In this document: in pieces, positions 31,211 to 41,275 of the stretch
Layout: each line of letters opens with the position of its first letter
How positions within the stretch are numbered: the stretch's first letter is position 1
Origin: Enterobacteriaceae bacterium B14
GTDB lineage: Bacteria; Pseudomonadota; Gammaproteobacteria; Enterobacterales; Enterobacteriaceae
DNA length: 64,000 bases
Assembly: GCA_000307305.1 (NCBI GenBank)
Contig: DF158888.1
Location: forward strand, 33,034-97,033
Direction of reading: 5' to 3'
Program-made: the position numbers and the translations under genes
Notes under the pieces: model-generated
Told to the model about the DNA's origin: nothing
Seen by the model: only the letters and a program-made list of their open reading frames with translations
Databases searched by the model: none

Positions 31211-31642
31211 ATGCAAGAAATTATGCAATTCGTTGGTCGACATACCATACTTAGCCTAGTCTGGGTTGGCTTACTGCTGGCTGTTCTGGTGACGATATTC
31301 AAAGGCGCGTTTTCTAAGGTTAAAGAGATTAATCGCACAGAAACGACGCTCATGATCAATAAAGATAGTGCCACCATCGTAGATACCCGTTCACGTGAAG
31401 ACTTTCGCAAAGGGCATATCATCAATTCTATTAACCTCACTCCTAGCGAGCTTAAAGAGGGGAGTTTTGGTGAGTTGAGTAAAAACAAAGAGCATGCGCT
31501 CATTGTTGCTTGTGCTAATGGCACCACGGCGCGCGCATCGGCAGAAGCGCTACTGGCGGCAGGGTTTGTTCATGTTTATGTCCTGAAAGAGGGCATTGCG
31601 GGTTGGCAGGGTGAGAATTTACCTTTGGTTAAAGGTAAGTAA
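31211..31642 (+). CDS. yibN: YibN, membrane-anchored rhodanese-domain protein
   Basis: 143 residues from the ATG at 31211 ([11 protein letters not shown]), the conserved start; an in-frame start 93 bases upstream is not conserved. One membrane helix (about residues 12-30) precedes a rhodanese domain with [15 protein letters not shown] and an active-site-like loop CANGTT with Cys101. It is the first gene of yibN-grxC-secB-gpsA-cysE. E. coli YibN has been linked to the inner membrane and protein insertion; its precise role here is not readable. Confidence 0.92.
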   Translation: MQEIMQFVGRHTILSLVWVGLLLAVLVTIFKGAFSKVKEINRTETTLMINKDSATIVDTRSREDFRKGHIINSINLTPSELKEGSFGELSKNKEHALIVACANGTTARASAEALLAAGFVHVYVLKEGIAGWQGENLPLVKGK

Positions 31643-31666
31643 CCCAGTAGGCAATAAGGTATTCAT

Positions 31667-31915
31667 ATGGCAAATATTGAAATTTACACCAAGGCAACAT
31701 GCCCTTTCTGCATTCGCGCTAAAGCACTGCTTCGCAGCAAAGGTGCTGAGTTTCATGAAGTCGCGATAGATGCCGAGCCAGCAAAGCGTGAAGAGATGAT
31801 CGCTCGTAGTTCGCGCACAACCGTGCCGCAGATTTTTATCGATGGGCAGCATATTGGCGGATGTGATGACTTACACGCGCTTGACGCACGTGGTGAGCTA
31901 GACGCGTTGCTATGA
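31667..31915 (+). CDS. grxC: Glutaredoxin 3
   Basis: 82 residues with the redox motif CPFC (Cys12, Cys15) and the glutathione-binding TVPQIFIDG and GGCDDL blocks. It reduces disulfides with glutathione and can support ribonucleotide reductase. It lies between yibN and secB. Confidence 0.97.
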   Translation: MANIEIYTKATCPFCIRAKALLRSKGAEFHEVAIDAEPAKREEMIARSSRTTVPQIFIDGQHIGGCDDLHALDARGELDALL

Positions 31916-31986
31916 AGCCTGTTGGCTGCGTTTCCTATTAGAGGGTGCAGCCTTAAGGATGTTTATTAACTAAGGGTATTATTGAA

Positions 31987-32466
31987 ATGTCAGAACAAAA
32001 TCAATCCGAAATGGCTTTCCAAATTCAACGTATTTACACCAAGGATGTTTCTTTTGAAGCACCTAAAGCCCCTCAAATCTTCCAACAAGAGTGGCAGCCA
32101 GAAGTTAAACTGGATATGGATACCTCTTCTAGCCAACTCGCTGAAGGCATTTATGAAGTGGTATTACGTGTAACGGTTACAGCGGCTCTTGGTGAAGACA
32201 CAGCATTCCTGTGTGAAGTCCAACAAGGCGGTATCTTCTCTATTACTGGTATCGAAGGGACTCAATTGGCACACTGCTTAGGTGCATACTGCCCGAATAT
32301 TCTGTTCCCTTATGCACGTGAGTGCGTGACCAGCCTTGTTTCCCGCGGTACTTTCCCGCAGTTGAATCTGGCTCCAGTAAACTTTGATGCTTTGTTCATG
32401 AGCTATCTGCAACAGCAAAATGGTGAAGCTGAACAGGATAGTGAAGAACCTCGTCAGGATGCCTGA
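31987..32466 (+). CDS. secB: Export chaperone SecB
   Basis: 159 residues, close to E. coli (155). It begins [20 protein letters not shown], with the conserved [14 protein letters not shown] edge strand, [10 protein letters not shown] and [12 protein letters not shown]. It holds preproteins unfolded and delivers them to SecA. The acidic C-terminal tail may contact SecA. It overlaps gpsA by one base (TGATG), which implies coupling. Confidence 0.97.
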   Translation: MSEQNQSEMAFQIQRIYTKDVSFEAPKAPQIFQQEWQPEVKLDMDTSSSQLAEGIYEVVLRVTVTAALGEDTAFLCEVQQGGIFSITGIEGTQLAHCLGAYCPNILFPYARECVTSLVSRGTFPQLNLAPVNFDALFMSYLQQQNGEAEQDSEEPRQDA

Positions 32467-33485
32467 TGAAGACTTATAAAGCTGCAATGACAGTGATCGG
32501 TGCCGGTTCTTACGGCACCTCTTTAGCGATCTCTTTAGCGCGAAATGGGCACCCTGTTGTGCTGTGGGGGCATGATCCTCAGCATATCGCGGCACTTGAA
32601 CACGCGCGCTGTAATCAGGCTTTTCTCCCTGATGTTACCTTTCCCGATGCTCTTTTGTTAGAAAGTGATTTGCAAAAAGCGATTGATGCTAGCCGTGACA
32701 TATTAGTGGTTGTACCAAGCCACGTATTTGGTGAAGTGCTACAGCAGATCCAGCCTCATTTACATGATGATTCACGAATTGTCTGGGCAACCAAAGGGCT
32801 AGAGGCTGAAACAGGTCGTTTGCTTCAAGATGTGGCGAGAGAAGTGGTTGGTGAGAAAATCCCATTAGCTGTTCTGTCTGGGCCAACTTTTGCAAAAGAG
32901 CTGGCTGCGGGTATGCCAACGGCAATCACTGTTTCTTCGACGGATGCACAGTTTGCAGAAGATTTACAGGTGCTATTCCACTGTGGTAAGAGTTTCCGAG
33001 TGTATAGCAACCCTGATTTTATCGGTGTTCAACTGGGTGGCGCAGTCAAAAACGTGATTGCGATTGGTGCAGGGATGTCTGATGGCATTGGTTTTGGCGC
33101 AAATGCCAGAACGGCACTGATTACACGTGGGCTAGCAGAAATGAGCCGCTTAGGTTCTGCACTTGGCGCTGAACCTTCTACGTTTATGGGGATGGCTGGG
33201 TTAGGCGATCTTGTTTTAACGTGTACTGATAATCAATCGCGCAACCGTCGCTTTGGCATTATGTTAGGCCAGGGTAAGAATGTTCAGGAAGCGCAGGATG
33301 AAATTGGTCAGGTTGTCGAAGGCTTCCGTAATACCAAGGAAGTTTGGGCGCTGGCGCATCGTTATGCTGTCGATATGCCAATTACAGAACAGATTTATCA
33401 AGTTCTTTATTGTGGTCAAGATGCAAAAGAAGCGGCATTGAATCTTCTTGGGCGCTCAAGAAAAGACGAAAAAATAGATTCTTAA
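32466..33485 (+). CDS. gpsA: Glycerol-3-phosphate dehydrogenase [NAD(P)+]
   Basis: 339 residues with the dinucleotide-binding [31 protein letters not shown], the catalytic lysine in [13 protein letters not shown] and the [14 protein letters not shown] block. It makes sn-glycerol-3-phosphate for phospholipids. The window also encodes glycerol catabolism (glpFK), so both sources of G3P are present. Confidence 0.97.
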   Translation: MKTYKAAMTVIGAGSYGTSLAISLARNGHPVVLWGHDPQHIAALEHARCNQAFLPDVTFPDALLLESDLQKAIDASRDILVVVPSHVFGEVLQQIQPHLHDDSRIVWATKGLEAETGRLLQDVAREVVGEKIPLAVLSGPTFAKELAAGMPTAITVSSTDAQFAEDLQVLFHCGKSFRVYSNPDFIGVQLGGAVKNVIAIGAGMSDGIGFGANARTALITRGLAEMSRLGSALGAEPSTFMGMAGLGDLVLTCTDNQSRNRRFGIMLGQGKNVQEAQDEIGQVVEGFRNTKEVWALAHRYAVDMPITEQIYQVLYCGQDAKEAALNLLGRSRKDEKIDS

Positions 33486-33539
33486 TTCAAGTATGTCGTC
33501 TAAGGCAGACGGCTCACTTTTTATGAGGGAGGCGTGGTA

Positions 33540-34358
33540 ATGTCAGCAGAGTTGGAGCAGGTTTGGCGCAATATTAAATTGGAAGCGCGAGAGTTAGCTG
33601 AATGCGAGCCGATGTTAGCCAGCTTCTTCCATGCAACGTTACTTAAACACGATAAGCTAGGTAGCGCGCTGAGTTATATCCTCTCTAATAAACTGGCAAA
33701 TGCCATTATGCCTGCGATTGCGATTCGTGAAATTATTGAAGATGCCTATCAGGCAGACAATAAGATGATTGAATCTGCGGCATGCGATATTCAGGCAGTA
33801 CGCCAACGAGACCCAGCAATAGATAAATTCTCTACCCCTTTGCTATACCTGAAGGGTTTCCATGCTCTACAGGCCTATCGCATCGCGCACTGGTTGTGGC
33901 AGCAAGAGCGTAAAGCGTTAGCCATCTACCTGCAAAATCAGATTTCCGTTGTATTCGGGGTTGATATTCATCCGGCCGCCAGCATTGGCTGTGGGATCAT
34001 GTTAGATCATGCAACGGGCATTGTGATCGGGGAAACGGCCATTGTCGAAAATGACGTCTCTATCTTGCAGTCTGTCACGCTGGGGGGAACGGGGAAAGCG
34101 GGTGGTGATCGACATCCTAAGATCCGCGAAGGCGTTATGATAGGCGCAGGGGCAACAGTGCTCGGTAATATTGAAGTGGGGAAAGGCGCGAAAATTGGCG
34201 CAGGTTCTGTTGTTCTTCAAGCTGTCCCTGAACATACGACAGTCGCGGGCATACCCGCTCGTATTGTCGGCAAACCTAGTAGCGATAAACCATCATTGGA
34301 AATGGACCAAACATTTAACGGTATTCGACACGGTTTCGAATACGGTGATGGTATTTAG
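33540..34358 (+). CDS. cysE: Serine acetyltransferase
   Basis: 272 residues from the ATG at 33540, preceded by GAGGGAGG; a GTG 6 bases upstream is the only alternative. It has an N-terminal helical trimer-of-dimers domain and a C-terminal left-handed beta-helix of hexapeptide repeats, with HPAASIGCGIMLDHATGIVIGE (catalytic His), GGTGKAGGDRHP and the cysteine-synthase-binding C-terminal Ile (GDGI). It makes O-acetylserine for cysteine. Confidence 0.97.
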   Translation: MSAELEQVWRNIKLEARELAECEPMLASFFHATLLKHDKLGSALSYILSNKLANAIMPAIAIREIIEDAYQADNKMIESAACDIQAVRQRDPAIDKFSTPLLYLKGFHALQAYRIAHWLWQQERKALAIYLQNQISVVFGVDIHPAASIGCGIMLDHATGIVIGETAIVENDVSILQSVTLGGTGKAGGDRHPKIREGVMIGAGATVLGNIEVGKGAKIGAGSVVLQAVPEHTTVAGIPARIVGKPSSDKPSLEMDQTFNGIRHGFEYGDGI

Positions 34359-34367
34359 TTATCGGGT

Positions 34368-34841
34368 TTACTCTTTTATTTGCGCGCCAGCGTATCCCAG
34401 TTGGCGCCATGCCTCGTAAACAATCACGGAAACGGCATTGGAAAGATTCATGCTACGGCTGTTTTCCTGCATAGGAATGCGGATTTTTTGCTGTGCTGGT
34501 AGCGCATCTAAAATGGAAGCAGGCAATCCGCGCGTCTCAGGACCAAATAATAAATAATCCCCCGCTTTATAATTCACCGCGCTATGAGCGGGTGTGCCCT
34601 TTGTCGTGAGTGCATAAAGACACGCAGGTTGCTCGTTGACGAGGAAGGTCTCGTAGTCGTGATGGCGCTTGATAGACGTAAACTCGTGGTAGTCCAAACC
34701 TGCACGGCGTAGGCGTTTATCGTCCCATGTAAATCCAAGGGGTTCGATTAAATGAAGGCTAAAACCTGTGTTTGCACAGAGCCTAATAATATTGCCCGTA
34801 TTGGGTGGGATTTCTGGTTCGAATAATACGATATTTAGCAT
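34368..34841 (-). CDS. trmL: tRNA (cytidine/uridine-2'-O-)-methyltransferase TrmL
   Basis: 157-residue SPOUT methyltransferase with the trefoil-knot motifs: [23 protein letters not shown] and [18 protein letters not shown]. It methylates the wobble nucleotide of tRNA-Leu isoacceptors. It is convergent with cysE with a 9-base gap. Confidence 0.96.
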   Translation of the reverse strand: MLNIVLFEPEIPPNTGNIIRLCANTGFSLHLIEPLGFTWDDKRLRRAGLDYHEFTSIKRHHDYETFLVNEQPACLYALTTKGTPAHSAVNYKAGDYLLFGPETRGLPASILDALPAQQKIRIPMQENSRSMNLSNAVSVIVYEAWRQLGYAGAQIKE

Positions 34842-34898
34842 AATAGAGTGTTTAGCCTTCGCCCCTCTAAATTAGAGAGGCGAAGGATACCAGAAAAT

Positions 34899-36278
34899 TT
34901 AACTGTGGTGCAGCGGTAGCCAAATTGTCAGTCGTAGCCCCCCTAACGGGCTATCTTCTGCTCTTACCCAGCCGCGATGCTGGCTAATAGCGGTTTCTAC
35001 AATAGCTAAACCCAGCCCTGTTCCTCCAGATGCTCGGTCTCTCGCTTCATCGGTGCGGTAGAATGGCCTGAATATTTGTTCTCTGTCTTCTGCGGGTACC
35101 CCTGGGCCATCATCATCAACATGAATGGTGATCCCTTGTCCATCATGATCGAAGGTTACGCTGATTTTATTGTTGGAGTAACGCAAGGCATTACGAATGA
35201 TATTCTCTAATGCACTATCCAGTGCTGCAGGGTTACCGTAGAGTGCCCAATCCCCTGGGCGGGTAACAATGGTGAGCTCTTTGCCTACTTGTTCCGCTTC
35301 GAACTCTGCATTTTCTAACACATCGTCCCAAAGCTCATCGGCTTTCAGGCATTCGCGAGTTAGCTCATTTTTATGCTGGCTGCGAGAGAGCACCAACAAA
35401 TCATTAATCATATTATCGAGGCGTTGTGCTTCAGTTTCGATCCGCTCTAGCTCTCGCCCTTCTCCTTGGCGACGACGTAATAAGGCCGTAGCCAATTGTA
35501 GGCGTGTCAGCGGTGTACGGAGTTCGTGTGAGATATCGGAAATTAGGCGCTGTTGGGCGGACATCATCCGGTCAAGTGCACTAATCATCTGGTTAAAGCT
35601 TGTGCCTGCTGCTCTAAACTCTTGCGGGCCAGACTCAAGTTCTGGGTGCTCTTTTAGACTACCTCGAGTGACATCATCTGCTGCTAATTTTAGTTTTCGA
35701 GCGGGTTTTGCCAGACTCCATGCTAACCATAAAAGCAGTGGTGAGCTGATCATCATGGTGAAGATCAGGAGTAATAATGGGCGATCGAACAAAAGGTTAA
35801 TGAAGTCAGACTGCGGGCTGTTTGCGGGGCGGATGAGGTAAAGCTGGTAGTGATCGTCATTATCTCGAACGGAGAAGGGGCCGAGCATCTCCATACGGCC
35901 ATATTTTTTCTTTTTGGGTATATCTGCATTGTCCGATTGGCCGATAAAATTTCGGACGATACGAACAATTTGTATTTCACTGTTTTGGACACCGATGACT
36001 CTACCTTCACTTGTCACCAGTAGCAGGCGTTGTCCAGGAGGAGACCATTTATCAATAGCGCGATGTAATCTGCGCCACCACATTAAATCGACGATAGGGT
36101 CGCTTGCCAGCTCGGCTTCCACATGTTGTTCCAGCATGGTTCCTTGACGGCGCTCATTGTCGAGCAACGTGGTTATTTTTCGGGAATCCAGCTTTGGTAC
36201 CATCAGCACGAGCATTAATACCAGTGCGAGAGTAAACCAAAAAATAGCGAAGATACGAGCGGTCAAGCTGTTTATCAT
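34899..36278 (-). CDS. cpxA: Envelope-stress sensor histidine kinase CpxA
   Basis: 459 residues: TM1 (about 9-28), a periplasmic sensor domain (to about 165), TM2 (about 166-189), a HAMP linker, the DHp phosphoacceptor His251 in ISHELRTPLTRLQ, and an ATPase domain with NALRYSN, DDDGPGVP and GGTGLGLAIVE. It phosphorylates CpxR in response to misfolded envelope proteins and surface contact. The start overlaps the cpxR stop by 4 bases (ATGA). Confidence 0.97.
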   Translation of the reverse strand: MINSLTARIFAIFWFTLALVLMLVLMVPKLDSRKITTLLDNERRQGTMLEQHVEAELASDPIVDLMWWRRLHRAIDKWSPPGQRLLLVTSEGRVIGVQNSEIQIVRIVRNFIGQSDNADIPKKKKYGRMEMLGPFSVRDNDDHYQLYLIRPANSPQSDFINLLFDRPLLLLIFTMMISSPLLLWLAWSLAKPARKLKLAADDVTRGSLKEHPELESGPQEFRAAGTSFNQMISALDRMMSAQQRLISDISHELRTPLTRLQLATALLRRRQGEGRELERIETEAQRLDNMINDLLVLSRSQHKNELTRECLKADELWDDVLENAEFEAEQVGKELTIVTRPGDWALYGNPAALDSALENIIRNALRYSNNKISVTFDHDGQGITIHVDDDGPGVPAEDREQIFRPFYRTDEARDRASGGTGLGLAIVETAISQHRGWVRAEDSPLGGLRLTIWLPLHHS

Positions 36279-36973
36279 GTTGTTACCATCAAATAGCCGC
36301 GGCCGCGTAATGTTTTAAACCATGGTTGCCCATCTAGGCGTTCTGGTAATTTACGGCGTAGGTTAGAAATGTGCATATCTATTGCACGGTCAAAGGGTGT
36401 GAGGCGTTTGCCTAAGACATCTTGGCTAAGTTGTTCCCGAGATACGACCTGCCCAATGTGTTGGGCTAACAAATAGAGCAAGGTGAACTCAGTGCCGGTT
36501 AATTCAAGAGAGACGCCGTCAAAGCTAGCCTCTTGCCTACCTGGGTTGAGTTGTAGTGCATCGACATCAAGTGTAGGTGAGTTGGTTTCTACCGCCGTGT
36601 GTTGTTGCTCGCTCCACGTTGAACGGCGAAGCATGGCGCGAATACGTGCAACCAGTTCTCGGTCATTAAAGGGTTTTGGCAAATAGTCATCTGCTCCTAG
36701 TTCTAGACCAAGAACGCGATCGAGCTCACTACCGCGAGCCGTTAGCATAATGACGGGGGTTTGATAATTTTGACGCAACTCTTTTAGGGTATCGATACCG
36801 TTCTTTTTCGGCATCATGATATCTAGTAACAACAGGTCAATACTGTTATCCAGCAGTGAGAGAGCTTGCTCTCCGTCATGGGCAACAACGATATTAAAGC
36901 CTTCTAATTCTAGTAATTCTTTTAAGAGTGATGTGAGTTCTTTGTCATCATCCACGAGCAAAATTTTATTCAT
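36275..36973 (-). CDS. cpxR: Response regulator CpxR
   Basis: A 232-residue OmpR-family regulator: phosphoacceptor Asp51 in LLLLDIMMPKKNG, KPFNDREL, and a C-terminal winged helix ending LRGRGYLMV. Phospho-CpxR activates periplasmic folding factors, including cpxP directly upstream in the opposite direction. A CpxR box lies in the 153-bp divergent region, so cpxRA may be autoregulated, as in E. coli. Confidence 0.97.
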   Translation of the reverse strand: MNKILLVDDDKELTSLLKELLELEGFNIVVAHDGEQALSLLDNSIDLLLLDIMMPKKNGIDTLKELRQNYQTPVIMLTARGSELDRVLGLELGADDYLPKPFNDRELVARIRAMLRRSTWSEQQHTAVETNSPTLDVDALQLNPGRQEASFDGVSLELTGTEFTLLYLLAQHIGQVVSREQLSQDVLGKRLTPFDRAIDMHISNLRRKLPERLDGQPWFKTLRGRGYLMVTT

Positions 36974-37028
36974 ATTGGTACACCTCCTACATGCAAAAAT
37001 ACGTCAACAATTGACGCTATTCCATGAC

Positions 37029-37043
37029 TTTACGTAGCTTTAC
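37029..37043. promoter_or_regulatory. CpxR box in the cpxR-cpxP divergent region
   Basis: TTTAC-GTAGC-TTTAC is the reverse complement of the consensus GTAAA-N5-GTAAA. It lies 84 bases before the cpxP ATG and 56 bases before cpxR. Confidence 0.85.
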
Positions 37044-37126
37044 ATGCACTGACGCATGTTTGCAGCCGAGTGTCTAGACTAGATTCCATTAGCTCAAAAC
37101 GAGCAGAACATATTAAGGAGTATGTG

Positions 37127-37603
37127 ATGCGCCAACAGTCAACGGTCATAGCTTCAATACTAGCGTTAAGTATCCCTGTTGCACTAGCAGCAGGACCTAT
37201 GTCCAGTGACAGCTCGCATCATAACAACCGCAGCAAAATGCGCGATTGTGCTGCTACTGAAAACAGCAGTAAAAATATATTTTCAGAAATCGCCTTAACA
37301 GAACAACAGCGGCAGCAAATGAGGGATCTCATTAACGAGTCTTACCGGATGCCGCCACAAGCGAATACCTCTGATATTGAGTCAATGCATCAACTCATGA
37401 CATCAGACAAGTTTGACGAAGCAGCGGTACGTAAGCAAGTTGAAACCGTTGTTCAGCGAAATATAGAACACCGAGTCGAAATGATAAAATTGCGTAATCA
37501 GATGTATAACCTGCTTATGCCAGAACAGAAAGCACAGTTAGAGCAAAATTATCAGCGGTGTATGAAAGATTTCCAAGAGCAGTCCGTAAATGCAGACTCA
37601 TAG
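37127..37603 (+). CDS. cpxP: Periplasmic Cpx inhibitor CpxP
   Basis: 158 residues from the ATG at 37127 with AAGGAG eight bases upstream; an upstream in-frame start is not credible. A signal peptide (QQSTVIASILALSIPVALAA) precedes two LTxxQ-type repeats (LTEQQRQQMRDLI; LMPEQKAQLEQ). CpxP binds the CpxA sensor domain and dampens signalling, and also chaperones misfolded proteins to DegP. It is divergent from cpxRA, and its 3' UTR carries a CpxQ-like sRNA. Confidence 0.94.
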   Translation: MRQQSTVIASILALSIPVALAAGPMSSDSSHHNNRSKMRDCAATENSSKNIFSEIALTEQQRQQMRDLINESYRMPPQANTSDIESMHQLMTSDKFDEAAVRKQVETVVQRNIEHRVEMIKLRNQMYNLLMPEQKAQLEQNYQRCMKDFQEQSVNADS

Positions 37604-37715
37604 TGAGACCGGACCCTTTAATAGTACCTAGTAGTAAGTTGTATGCTGTACCCCTAGTTGAGATATGACATGTAGTTGAGTGTGTTGTTGTTAAGTGTAG
37701 TAAGAAGTACCAGTA

Positions 37716-37777
37716 GTTCCTTGCCATATAGACACCATCCCTGTCTTACCCCGCCATGATGGCGGGGCTTTTTTTTG
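37716..37777 (+). ncRNA. cpxQ: CpxQ-like sRNA from the cpxP 3' UTR
   Basis: About 60 bases at the end of the cpxP transcript contain TTCCTTGCCATA and GACACCATCCCTGTCTT, which match the two conserved pairing regions of E. coli/Salmonella CpxQ as I recall them. The terminator hairpin and T-run follow. CpxQ is cut from cpxP mRNA by RNase E and uses Hfq to repress membrane-protein mRNAs such as cpxP-coupled targets. The 5' end is estimated, not mapped. Confidence 0.8.
37749..37777 (+). terminator. cpxP/CpxQ terminator
   Basis: A 7-bp GC stem (CCCCGCC / GGCGGGG, loop ATGAT) followed by eight T. Confidence 0.92.
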
Positions 37778-37831
37778 CCTAAAATCCGTTATACTACGCG
37801 GCTACAAAGTGTATTTTCGGGTTAAAAATTA

Positions 37832-38734
37832 ATGAATGAGCAGTATGGAAGGCTTGTAAAAACGGCAGCGTTATCGGCAACGGTATTAGCGACAAGTCTG
37901 CTTATTGTTAAAGTATTTGCTTGGTGGCATACCGGCTCAGTTAGCCTGCTTGCTTCGTTAGTCGATTCCCTCGTCGATATCGCCGCATCATTAACCAATC
38001 TGCTGGTGGTTCGCTATTCACTGCAACCTGCTGATGAGAATCACACCTTCGGTCATGGCAAGGCAGAATCACTTGCTGCGCTTGCTCAAAGCATGTTTAT
38101 CTCCGGCTCTGCACTGTTTCTATTTCTTACTGGGTTCCAGCACCTTATGTCCCCACAGGAGATGCAAAGCCCAGGCGTGGGTATTTGGGTGACACTTGTC
38201 GCTTTTGCCAGCACAATGGGGTTGGTCACTTTTCAGCGCTGGGTTGTGAAAAAGACAGGGAGCCAAGCCGTTCGAGCCGATATGCTTCATTATCAATCAG
38301 ATGTATTAATGAATGGCGCCATTGTTATCGCACTTGCTTTAAGTTGGTATGGCTTTCATTGGGCAGATGCATTATTCGCTTTAGGTATTGGGGTCTATAT
38401 TCTATATAGCGCATTAAGAATGGGGCATGAGGCCGTACAGTCATTGCTCGATCGCGCCCTGCCTGACGAAGAAAGGCAGATTATTATTGATATGATTCAA
38501 TCATGGCCGGGAGTAAGTGGCGCTCATCAGTTAAGAACCCGCCAATCCGGCCCTACAAGATTTATTCAACTCCATTTGGAGTTGAAAGATGACCTACCAT
38601 TGGTTGATGCGCACAGGATTGCGGAAGATTTAGAACTGGCGCTATTGAAGCGTTTTCCTTATTCAGATGTCATTATTCATCAAGATCCTTGTTCTGTTGT
38701 ACCACAAGATCGACGTGGGCATTGGGAGCTGTAA
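37832..38734 (+). CDS. fieF: Ferrous-iron/zinc cation-diffusion facilitator FieF (YiiP)
   Basis: A 300-residue CDF transporter with six membrane segments. The transport-site residues Asp45, Asp49, His153 and Asp157 are all present at E. coli YiiP positions. [10 protein letters not shown] and a C-terminal cytoplasmic metal-binding domain ([14 protein letters not shown]) follow. It is a proton-coupled exporter of Zn2+/Fe2+. Confidence 0.96.
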   Translation: MNEQYGRLVKTAALSATVLATSLLIVKVFAWWHTGSVSLLASLVDSLVDIAASLTNLLVVRYSLQPADENHTFGHGKAESLAALAQSMFISGSALFLFLTGFQHLMSPQEMQSPGVGIWVTLVAFASTMGLVTFQRWVVKKTGSQAVRADMLHYQSDVLMNGAIVIALALSWYGFHWADALFALGIGVYILYSALRMGHEAVQSLLDRALPDEERQIIIDMIQSWPGVSGAHQLRTRQSGPTRFIQLHLELKDDLPLVDAHRIAEDLELALLKRFPYSDVIIHQDPCSVVPQDRRGHWEL

Positions 38735-38846
38735 TCTGATGATGAATTTGTTGGTAGAGTGGTTTTTGTCACATTTTAGAAAAACGCAGGTTACATAATC
38801 ATATTTAGCCTGAAATGAGATAGGTTTTACTCTAAAATGATGTGAC

Positions 38847-38860
38847 CTGAATCAATTCAG
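38847..38860 (+). promoter_or_regulatory. Cra(FruR)-like operator upstream of pfkA
   Basis: The palindrome CTGAATCAATTCAG resembles the Cra consensus (TGAAnCnnTTCA) and lies 122 bases before the pfkA start. Cra represses pfkA in E. coli. Binding here is inferred. Confidence 0.6.
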
Positions 38861-38982
38861 CAAAAGAGTATTGCTATAATATTTCACAATAGCAGCCGTG
38901 GAAATTTCTCTTGTACTGTCCATGGTCTTTACCGATATCTGTATTCTCAGAAATAGTATCTACATAAGTTCAGAGGTTGCCC

Positions 38983-39945
38983 ATGATTAAGAAGATCGGT
39001 GTATTAACAAGTGGTGGCGACGCACCCGGCATGAATGCTGCGATTCGTGGTGTTGTTCGAGCCGCTCTTTCCGAGGGATTGGAGGTTTACGGGGTTTACG
39101 ATGGCTATTTAGGGCTGTGTGAAAACCGCATGGAGCAACTCGACCGTTATAGTGTATCTGACATGATTAACCGTGGTGGGACGTTCTTAGGCTCAGCGCG
39201 CTTCCCTGAGTTTCGTGAAGAGAGTGTTCGTGCCAGAGCGATTGAGAACATGAAGAAGAACGATCTGGATGCGCTGGTAGTAATCGGCGGAGATGGTTCT
39301 TACATTGGTGCTAAACGCCTGACGGAAATGGGTTTCCCTTGTATCGGTTTACCTGGAACCATCGACAATGATGTTGCGGGTACAGACTATACCATCGGGT
39401 ACTTTACTGCGTTGGAAACCGTTGTCGAAGCAATTGACCGGCTACGTGACACATCAACTTCCCACCAGCGTATCTCTATTGTTGAAGTAATGGGACGCTA
39501 TTGTGGTGATCTGACGCTGGCTGCAGCGATTGCAGGTGGTTGCGAGTTTATCGTTTTACCAGAAATTGAGTTTAACCGTGACGATCTCGTTTGTGAGATC
39601 AAAGCGGGTATTCTGAAAGGTAAAAAACATGCAATCGTGGCGATTACTGAGCACGTTTGTGATATTGAAGAACTCGCTAGATATATCGAAGAGGAAACGG
39701 GGCGTGAAACCCGTGCGACAGTATTAGGGCATATTCAGCGTGGTGGCTCTCCTGTTGCTTATGACCGCATTTTGGCTTCTCGTATGGGAACCTATGCTGT
39801 CGAGTTACTCTTAAAAGGATTCGGTGGTCGTTGTGTTGGTATCCAGAATGAGAAATTGGTTCATCACGATATCATTGATGCTATCGAAAACATGAAACGT
39901 CCATTTAAAGGTGATTGGTTAGAAACGGCTAAAAAACTCTTCTAA
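38983..39945 (+). CDS. pfkA: 6-phosphofructokinase I
   Basis: 320 residues from the ATG at 38983 ([18 protein letters not shown]), the E. coli length. It has the ATP site [12 protein letters not shown], the catalytic [12 protein letters not shown] (Asp127) and the effector and fructose-6-phosphate residues HIQRGGSPV. It commits glucose to glycolysis. A Cra-like site precedes it and a terminator follows. Confidence 0.97.
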   Translation: MIKKIGVLTSGGDAPGMNAAIRGVVRAALSEGLEVYGVYDGYLGLCENRMEQLDRYSVSDMINRGGTFLGSARFPEFREESVRARAIENMKKNDLDALVVIGGDGSYIGAKRLTEMGFPCIGLPGTIDNDVAGTDYTIGYFTALETVVEAIDRLRDTSTSHQRISIVEVMGRYCGDLTLAAAIAGGCEFIVLPEIEFNRDDLVCEIKAGILKGKKHAIVAITEHVCDIEELARYIEEETGRETRATVLGHIQRGGSPVAYDRILASRMGTYAVELLLKGFGGRCVGIQNEKLVHHDIIDAIENMKRPFKGDWLETAKKLF

Positions 39946-39965
39946 TTCAAGCGACTTTCCCGATA

Positions 39966-39992
39966 AAAAGCCCTCTTAATGAGGGCTTTTTT
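39966..39992 (+). terminator. pfkA terminator
   Basis: AAAAGCCCTC / GAGGGCTTTT stem, 5-base loop, T-run, 21 bases after pfkA. Confidence 0.9.
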
Positions 39993-40143
39993 ATATGCGG
40001 CGTTTTTATTATTCCTCCCCGTATATTCCTAAATGATATAGATGGAATTTTTTTATTCTTTATTACTATATTTGGTTTCTGGCAGGCTCTGTAGCTACTT
40101 AGTAGTTACTTGAGTTTACTTTGGTGGATGGGAGAGCTTTATT

Positions 40144-41133
40144 ATGCGTAAGTGGGGTACAGGTTTAGCATTGCTATTAGTGACGACAGCGGCACTGGCA
40201 AAAGATATTCAATTACTCAATGTTTCTTACGATCCTACTCGTGAGTTATATCAACAATATAATCAGGCTTTCAGTGATTACTGGCTAAAGAAAACTGGCG
40301 ATAAAGTGACTCTTCGCCAGTCTCACGGTGGCTCCGGTAAACAAGCAACATCGGTTATTAATGGCTTGAATGCTGATGTTGTGACGCTCGCTCTGGCCTA
40401 TGACGTTGATGCGATTGCGGAACGTGGCAGCATAGATAAGGCGTGGAGTAAGCGCTTACCTGATAACTCAGCCCCTTATACCTCAACCATTGTTTTTCTT
40501 GTGAAAAAAGGCAATGCCAAACAAATTAAAGATTGGGATGATCTCATTAAACCGGGGGTTTCTGTTATTACACCGAACCCGAAAACTTCGGGTGGTGCTC
40601 GCTGGAATTATTTAGCCGCTTGGGGATATGCACTCAAGAAGAATGGTAATGATGCCGCAAAGGCACAAGAGTTTGTCAAAGCGCTCTACAAAAATGTCGA
40701 GGTGTTGGATTCTGGGGCAAGAGGTGCGACCAATACATTTGTCGAGCGAGGTATTGGTGATGTGCTGATTGCTTGGGAAAATGAAGCGCATTTGGCTCTG
40801 CATGAATCAGACGGTGATAAATTTGAGATAGTGACACCGAGTGTCTCTATTCTTGCTGAACCCACCGTTGCTGTCGTTGATAAAACGGTTGAAAAACGAG
40901 GCACGAAAGAGGTCGCAGAGGCTTATCTTAAGTACCTATACTCACCTGAAGGGCAAACTATTGCGGCGAAAAACTATTACCGTCCAAGAGATGCGGCGGT
41001 GGCGAAACAGTTTGCCGGGGAGTTCCCTAATTTAACGCTTTTCACTGTTGATGATGTATTCGGTGGTTGGCAGAAAGCACAAAAGACCCATTTTGCGACG
41101 GGTGGGGTGTTCGATGAGATTAGTCGGCGTTAA
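40144..41133 (+). CDS. sbp: Periplasmic sulfate-binding protein
   Basis: 329 residues with a signal peptide ([15 protein letters not shown]) and the sulfate-binding family blocks [43 protein letters not shown] and YYRPRD. It delivers sulfate to the CysUWA ABC importer, which is not encoded in this window. It sits between pfkA and tpiA as in E. coli, but the cdh gene seen there is absent. Confidence 0.95.
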   Translation: MRKWGTGLALLLVTTAALAKDIQLLNVSYDPTRELYQQYNQAFSDYWLKKTGDKVTLRQSHGGSGKQATSVINGLNADVVTLALAYDVDAIAERGSIDKAWSKRLPDNSAPYTSTIVFLVKKGNAKQIKDWDDLIKPGVSVITPNPKTSGGARWNYLAAWGYALKKNGNDAAKAQEFVKALYKNVEVLDSGARGATNTFVERGIGDVLIAWENEAHLALHESDGDKFEIVTPSVSILAEPTVAVVDKTVEKRGTKEVAEAYLKYLYSPEGQTIAAKNYYRPRDAAVAKQFAGEFPNLTLFTVDDVFGGWQKAQKTHFATGGVFDEISRR

Positions 41134-41210
41134 TTGTTCATCGTTGCCCAAAGAAATATCAGACTGAGCGTTTTCATGTAGCTAATTGTGAGTTTTAAAA
41201 AGGCAAAATA

Positions 41211-41246
41211 AAATCCCCTGAAGCGTGCTTACAGGGGATTTTTTTA
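41211..41246. terminator. Bidirectional terminator between sbp and tpiA
   Basis: A 10-bp stem (AAATCCCCTG / CAGGGGATTT) with an 11-base loop and T-runs on both sides. Confidence 0.8.
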
Positions 41247-41275
41247 CGGCGTCATTTGCTCAGATGAACCAATGA

